DNA from: Bacillota bacterium
GTDB lineage: Bacteria > Bacillota > UBA4882 > UBA8346
Length of the DNA stretch: 64,000 nt
Reading direction: 5' to 3'
Assembly (NCBI GenBank): GCA_023426245.1
Contig: JAFABB010000045.1
Location: 1-64,000 of the forward strand
Positions 61,049 through 64,000 of the stretch are shown here, piece by piece. The notes beneath the pieces are model-generated. The model saw only the letters and a program-made list of their open reading frames with translations, had not been told where the DNA came from and ran no database searches. Made by a program: the position numbers and the translations under genes. Within the stretch, counting starts at the first letter, position 1. The number at the start of each line of letters is the position of its first letter.

Positions 61049-64000
61049 TTATAACAATTTTCGGGCCTGCAAATCAAGTACCAGTTCCTTGGCTTCTTTT
61101 TTGAGTGCAGCATATTTATCAGGATATTTTTCTTGGGTATAGACTCTTAAGGCTTCATCATAAGCCCGAAAAGCGCTGGTGTACCATTCGGGTTTATCTT
61201 CGGCTTCTGCGAGCTCCCTGGCTAGTGTTTGCAGGTTTAATTGTAAAATTGCATATAACTGGGGAAAACGTTCAAAAGTATAGACTTTTAGAGCACAAAG
61301 ATAAGCGTCGTAAGCGTTTTTCAAATTGTTGGCCCTCGCTTCATTTTGGGCTAGGAATTGATAAATATTCCCCAAACTGTTTTGGATCATCGCGAAATCC
61401 TTCGGAAACGACTCGAAAGTTTTAACTTGAAGCGCGGCCTGATAAGCAACGGCAGCTTTTTCATGGTATGAGGAATCTTTTTCGCGTTCTGCCAAGTCAC
61501 TACAAATATTGCCTAATAAATTTTGGGTCGTTGCATAATCCTGAGGATAATTATCTTTCGTATACACCTGTAAGGCTTTCTCCAAAGCGGTGACAGCTTG
61601 TTTGAGGTGCAACGGTTTGGACTCAACTTCCCCTAATTTCAAATGGACATTACCGGTGTAAATTTGGCTAAGCGCAAAAGACTCCGGTTCTTGCTTGGTT
61701 GAGAAAAATTTTAACGATTCACCAAGAGCATGGAGGGATTTTTTTAAGTTGGAGACTTTGTCTTCCGTTTCTGAGAGTAACAAGAATGCCAGACTTTGAT
61801 TTTGCCGGGTTTCTCCGTATAGCATCGGAAAACATTCGATGGTGCGCACGCGGATAGCGTTTTGAAAACAAGTAAGCGCCACTTTACAGTTGGATGTTTT
61901 GTTTTCAACCTCGGCAAGCAAGGTATAAGTTTTACCCAACCAATGCTGGGATGTAGCAAATTGCATGGGGAAGGACTCAAAAGTCTGTACTGTGAGAGCT
62001 TGGCTTAGACTTTCAATGGATTTTTTGCAGTTGACAGCCTTATCTTCCGATTTTGCCAATAAACAATAGACAATGCCTAAGTTCTGATGAAGGTTGGCAT
62101 ATTCAATTGGTGATTGAGCCGGACTTTTTTGTTTTAGGCTTTCTTGGTAATACGTGATAGCTGATTTATAATGAGCCGGGTTGTCTTCGATTTGGGCAAG
62201 GGACCGGTAAACATCCCCGAGTAAGGTTTGGACGGTGGCATACCGTTCCGGATTGGAATTTTTAGGAAATGTTTGCAATATTTTTTGATAAACGGAAATC
62301 GCCTGATGATAATTATCCGGGTTTGCCTCTAATGCCGCTAATTGTTGATAAACATTTCCCAAATGATTAAGGGTATCGGCATATTCTTTTGGATGCTGTT
62401 CGTGAGCATACATATTCAATCCATTTTGAAATGCTTGAATCGCTTGATGGTAATTTTCAACTTTGGATTCAACTTCCGCTAAATTGCAATAGGCTAAACC
62501 AATTTTATTTTGGGTGGTTGCATATTCAAAGGGTTTACTTTCTTTTAAGAAAGTTTTCAAGGCCAACTGATAAAATTCAATAGCCTTATTGCTGTTTTCG
62601 GCTTTTTTCTCCAAATTAGCGAGCTGGTAAAAAATATCGCCCACTTTTTGCTGGAGCTCTTCAGCACGGAGTGCTTTGGGTAAATTTTTGTTTTGAAGGG
62701 CATCGGAATAGAATTCCAATGCCTTCTTCAGGTTATCCCGCCGGTTTTCGGATTCTGCCAATTTTTCGTATGCGCTTCCGAGTTCGGCCAGAATGATAGC
62801 TTTTTCCACATGGTATTCGGCTCTTTTATGTAGAAATTCCCAGGCGCTTTGGTAAGCATTGATCACTTGTTGATAATTGAAAATGCCGTTTTCCATTACA
62901 ACCAGTTGTTTATAAATTTCAGCAATGCTTAGTTGGGTTCTTAAGATTAAAAGTTCCGGCAGGGAATGCTTTTTCGTATAGGTAGCGAGAGTTTCTTCAA
63001 AAGCAAGCAGGGCTTGCTTGAGATGAAAAGCTTTGTTATTCAATTCGGACAGCTCGAAATAAATATTGCCTAAGATAAAATTGATCAGCGCATAGTCTTT
63101 AAGGTGAAGAGATTTGGTGTAATAGTGCAGGGCTTCTTTTAACAGAGAAACCGCCAAATTGAAATTATGTTGCTTATTCTCGGAGATTCCCAGATAAAAA
63201 TGGGTAAATCCAAGGTATTTCTTTACGAACATCCCTTGATATTCTTCATCGAAGCTTCCTTTAAGCGCCGCATTCAAAGCTTCAATGGCTTGGCGGCAAT
63301 TGAATGAGTCATCCGTTTGGAAGGCCATTTTAAGATAGGCGATTCCCAAATTAATTTGACAAATCGTCGAATCATGCCCTGCCGGACTATTATTTTGCAA
63401 TGCTTCCTTAAAAAAAGATACCGCTTCCCTGTAATGGACGACCGGTTCGGATAATCCGGACAGAATCAGCTCACACCACCCGGCAGCTTTGAGGACAGGC
63501 CTTCTGGCATCAGGATTTTGCTGAAAGGCAGTAGAACGCAAAAAATCCCGGCATATATCGTCTGCAAAAACAGCTGCGGCAGAAATCGAGAGATCTTCCT
63601 GATTTGGCTGCTGTTTACCGGTGATCGTCCTTAATGCGGCGGTAGCGATAAGTGACACTAAAGCTCCGGGGAGGGGTTCATTGTTTTGAACGGAAAATTC
63701 CTTGAATTCATGATAAATCTCCTGAAGCTCATGGAGGGAATCTATAGGAATGAAAAGATAAATCCGGATTAGTTTTTGAAAAATTTCCGTGAACTTCCCG
63801 TTGATGGCAGGTGTTTTGAAAAGTTCAGGATAAATTTTAGCAGCAAGCTTTGCCCCGATTGCCGTAGAATAATTTTCTAATGACGGGTTTAATACAGCTT
63901 GTAATTTGTTCACATCCGACTTATTTAAACTGATCCGGGTAATCTTATTCCGCTCGAGTTCGGGTAATTGGATACCCGGATTCAAGGGTGGATTGATTAG
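61049..64000 (-). CDS. Very long tetratricopeptide-repeat protein (5' end beyond window)
   Basis: At least 983 residues as seen; the frame is open to the window edge, and the TTG at 63985 has no ribosome site, so the gene most likely begins outside. After about 230 residues without obvious repeats, some 14 copies of a 47-residue TPR-like unit run to the end. Consensus: P..YA..Q..LGN.Y..LAE.E....N...A...Y..AL...T. The C-terminus is unlike an enzyme. Such long repeats bind proteins; similar 47-residue units are used in large signalling and defence-type proteins of filamentous bacteria. No signal peptide or membrane helix is visible. Confidence 0.85.
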   Translation of the reverse strand, partial: LINPPLNPGIQLPELERNKITRISLNKSDVNKLQAVLNPSLENYSTAIGAKLAAKIYPELFKTPAINGKFTEIFQKLIRIYLFIPIDSLHELQEIYHEFKEFSVQNNEPLPGALVSLIATAALRTITGKQQPNQEDLSISAAAVFADDICRDFLRSTAFQQNPDARRPVLKAAGWCELILSGLSEPVVHYREAVSFFKEALQNNSPAGHDSTICQINLGIAYLKMAFQTDDSFNCRQAIEALNAALKGSFDEEYQGMFVKKYLGFTHFYLGISENKQHNFNLAVSLLKEALHYYTKSLHLKDYALINFILGNIYFELSELNNKAFHLKQALLAFEETLATYTKKHSLPELLILRTQLSIAEIYKQLVVMENGIFNYQQVINAYQSAWEFLHKRAEYHVEKAIILAELGSAYEKLAESENRRDNLKKALEFYSDALQNKNLPKALRAEELQQKVGDIFYQLANLEKKAENSNKAIEFYQLALKTFLKESKPFEYATTQNKIGLAYCNLAEVESKVENYHQAIQAFQNGLNMYAHEQHPKEYADTLNHLGNVYQQLAALEANPDNYHQAISVYQKILQTFPKNSNPERYATVQTLLGDVYRSLAQIEDNPAHYKSAITYYQESLKQKSPAQSPIEYANLHQNLGIVYCLLAKSEDKAVNCKKSIESLSQALTVQTFESFPMQFATSQHWLGKTYTLLAEVENKTSNCKVALTCFQNAIRVRTIECFPMLYGETRQNQSLAFLLLSETEDKVSNLKKSLHALGESLKFFSTKQEPESFALSQIYTGNVHLKLGEVESKPLHLKQAVTALEKALQVYTKDNYPQDYATTQNLLGNICSDLAEREKDSSYHEKAAVAYQAALQVKTFESFPKDFAMIQNSLGNIYQFLAQNEARANNLKNAYDAYLCALKVYTFERFPQLYAILQLNLQTLARELAEAEDKPEWYTSAFRAYDEALRVYTQEKYPDKYAALKKEAKELVLDLQARKLL

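Noticed and set aside
1..64000. CRISPR array, rRNA, tRNA, insertion sequence or phage genes
   Set aside because: No regularly spaced repeats, cloverleaf genes, transposase or phage structural genes were recognised on either strand by eye; a tRNA or Rfam scan would be the decisive check.

Overview
The window reads as chromosome of a low-to-mid GC, endospore-lineage Bacillota (Firmicutes). Evidence: an AbrB/SpoVT-type regulator, a Spo0E-like phosphatase, the GatCAB amidotransferase, NAD-dependent LigA, a CsaB/TagA cell-wall cluster, strong AGGAGG ribosome sites and frequent TTG/GTG starts. An iron-sulfur/ASKHA corrinoid-activator-type protein and ferredoxin-type proteins fit an anaerobe. No rRNA, tRNA, CRISPR array, phage or intact insertion sequence was seen.

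Layout. 0-6.5 kb: decayed MFS remnant, ClC channel, ROK regulator with a duplicated 15-bp operator, and a tandem pair of membrane-anchored FMN-binding glutamate-synthase-like proteins. 6.7-10.1 kb: a redox operon (ArsR-type regulator with Cys-rich tail, thioredoxin, small odd ferredoxin, TlpA-like thioredoxin, CcdA, rhodanese-methyltransferase fusion) with two copies of one operator. 10.1-19.5 kb: M23 peptidase, VTT protein, an Nramp-related transporter behind a structured leader and terminator, a group of small membrane proteins (three of them paralogs), and an acyltransferase-like membrane protein. 19.9-28.1 kb: a LacI-type regulator and its probable target, a catabolic-looking operon (permease, stand-alone HyuA-like protein, ImmA/IrrE-like zinc peptidase homolog, FAD oxidoreductase, zinc alcohol dehydrogenase). 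Five sites with the core RAACGTTY or close to it surround the regulator and operon. This is the best candidate for an undescribed system.

28.1-35.2 kb: truncated aldo/keto reductase, an orphan promoter-terminator unit (possible small RNA), and a complete Dpp/Opp ABC transporter. 35.2-42.7 kb: DUF2284 protein, second thioredoxin, MscS channel, TauE/SafE and YeiH anion exporters with a LysR regulator, a PyrK-like pseudogene, and about 1.7 kb of decayed DNA in two stretches. 42.7-46.6 kb: a long PRPP synthetase, AbrB-like and PanE-like genes, a GNAT acetyltransferase and a Spo0E-like gene that may be leaderless. 46.9-53.5 kb: ligA, an exonuclease-BRCT gene, gatC-gatA-gatB. 53.7-58.4 kb: a cell-envelope cluster (DUF4330, O-antigen-ligase-like, CsaB, TagA/WecG, YitT). 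58.4-64 kb: DedA-like protein, a RACE-type corrinoid activator, and a very long TPR protein running off the right edge.

All calls rest on reading motifs, start sites and spacing by eye; no database search was run.
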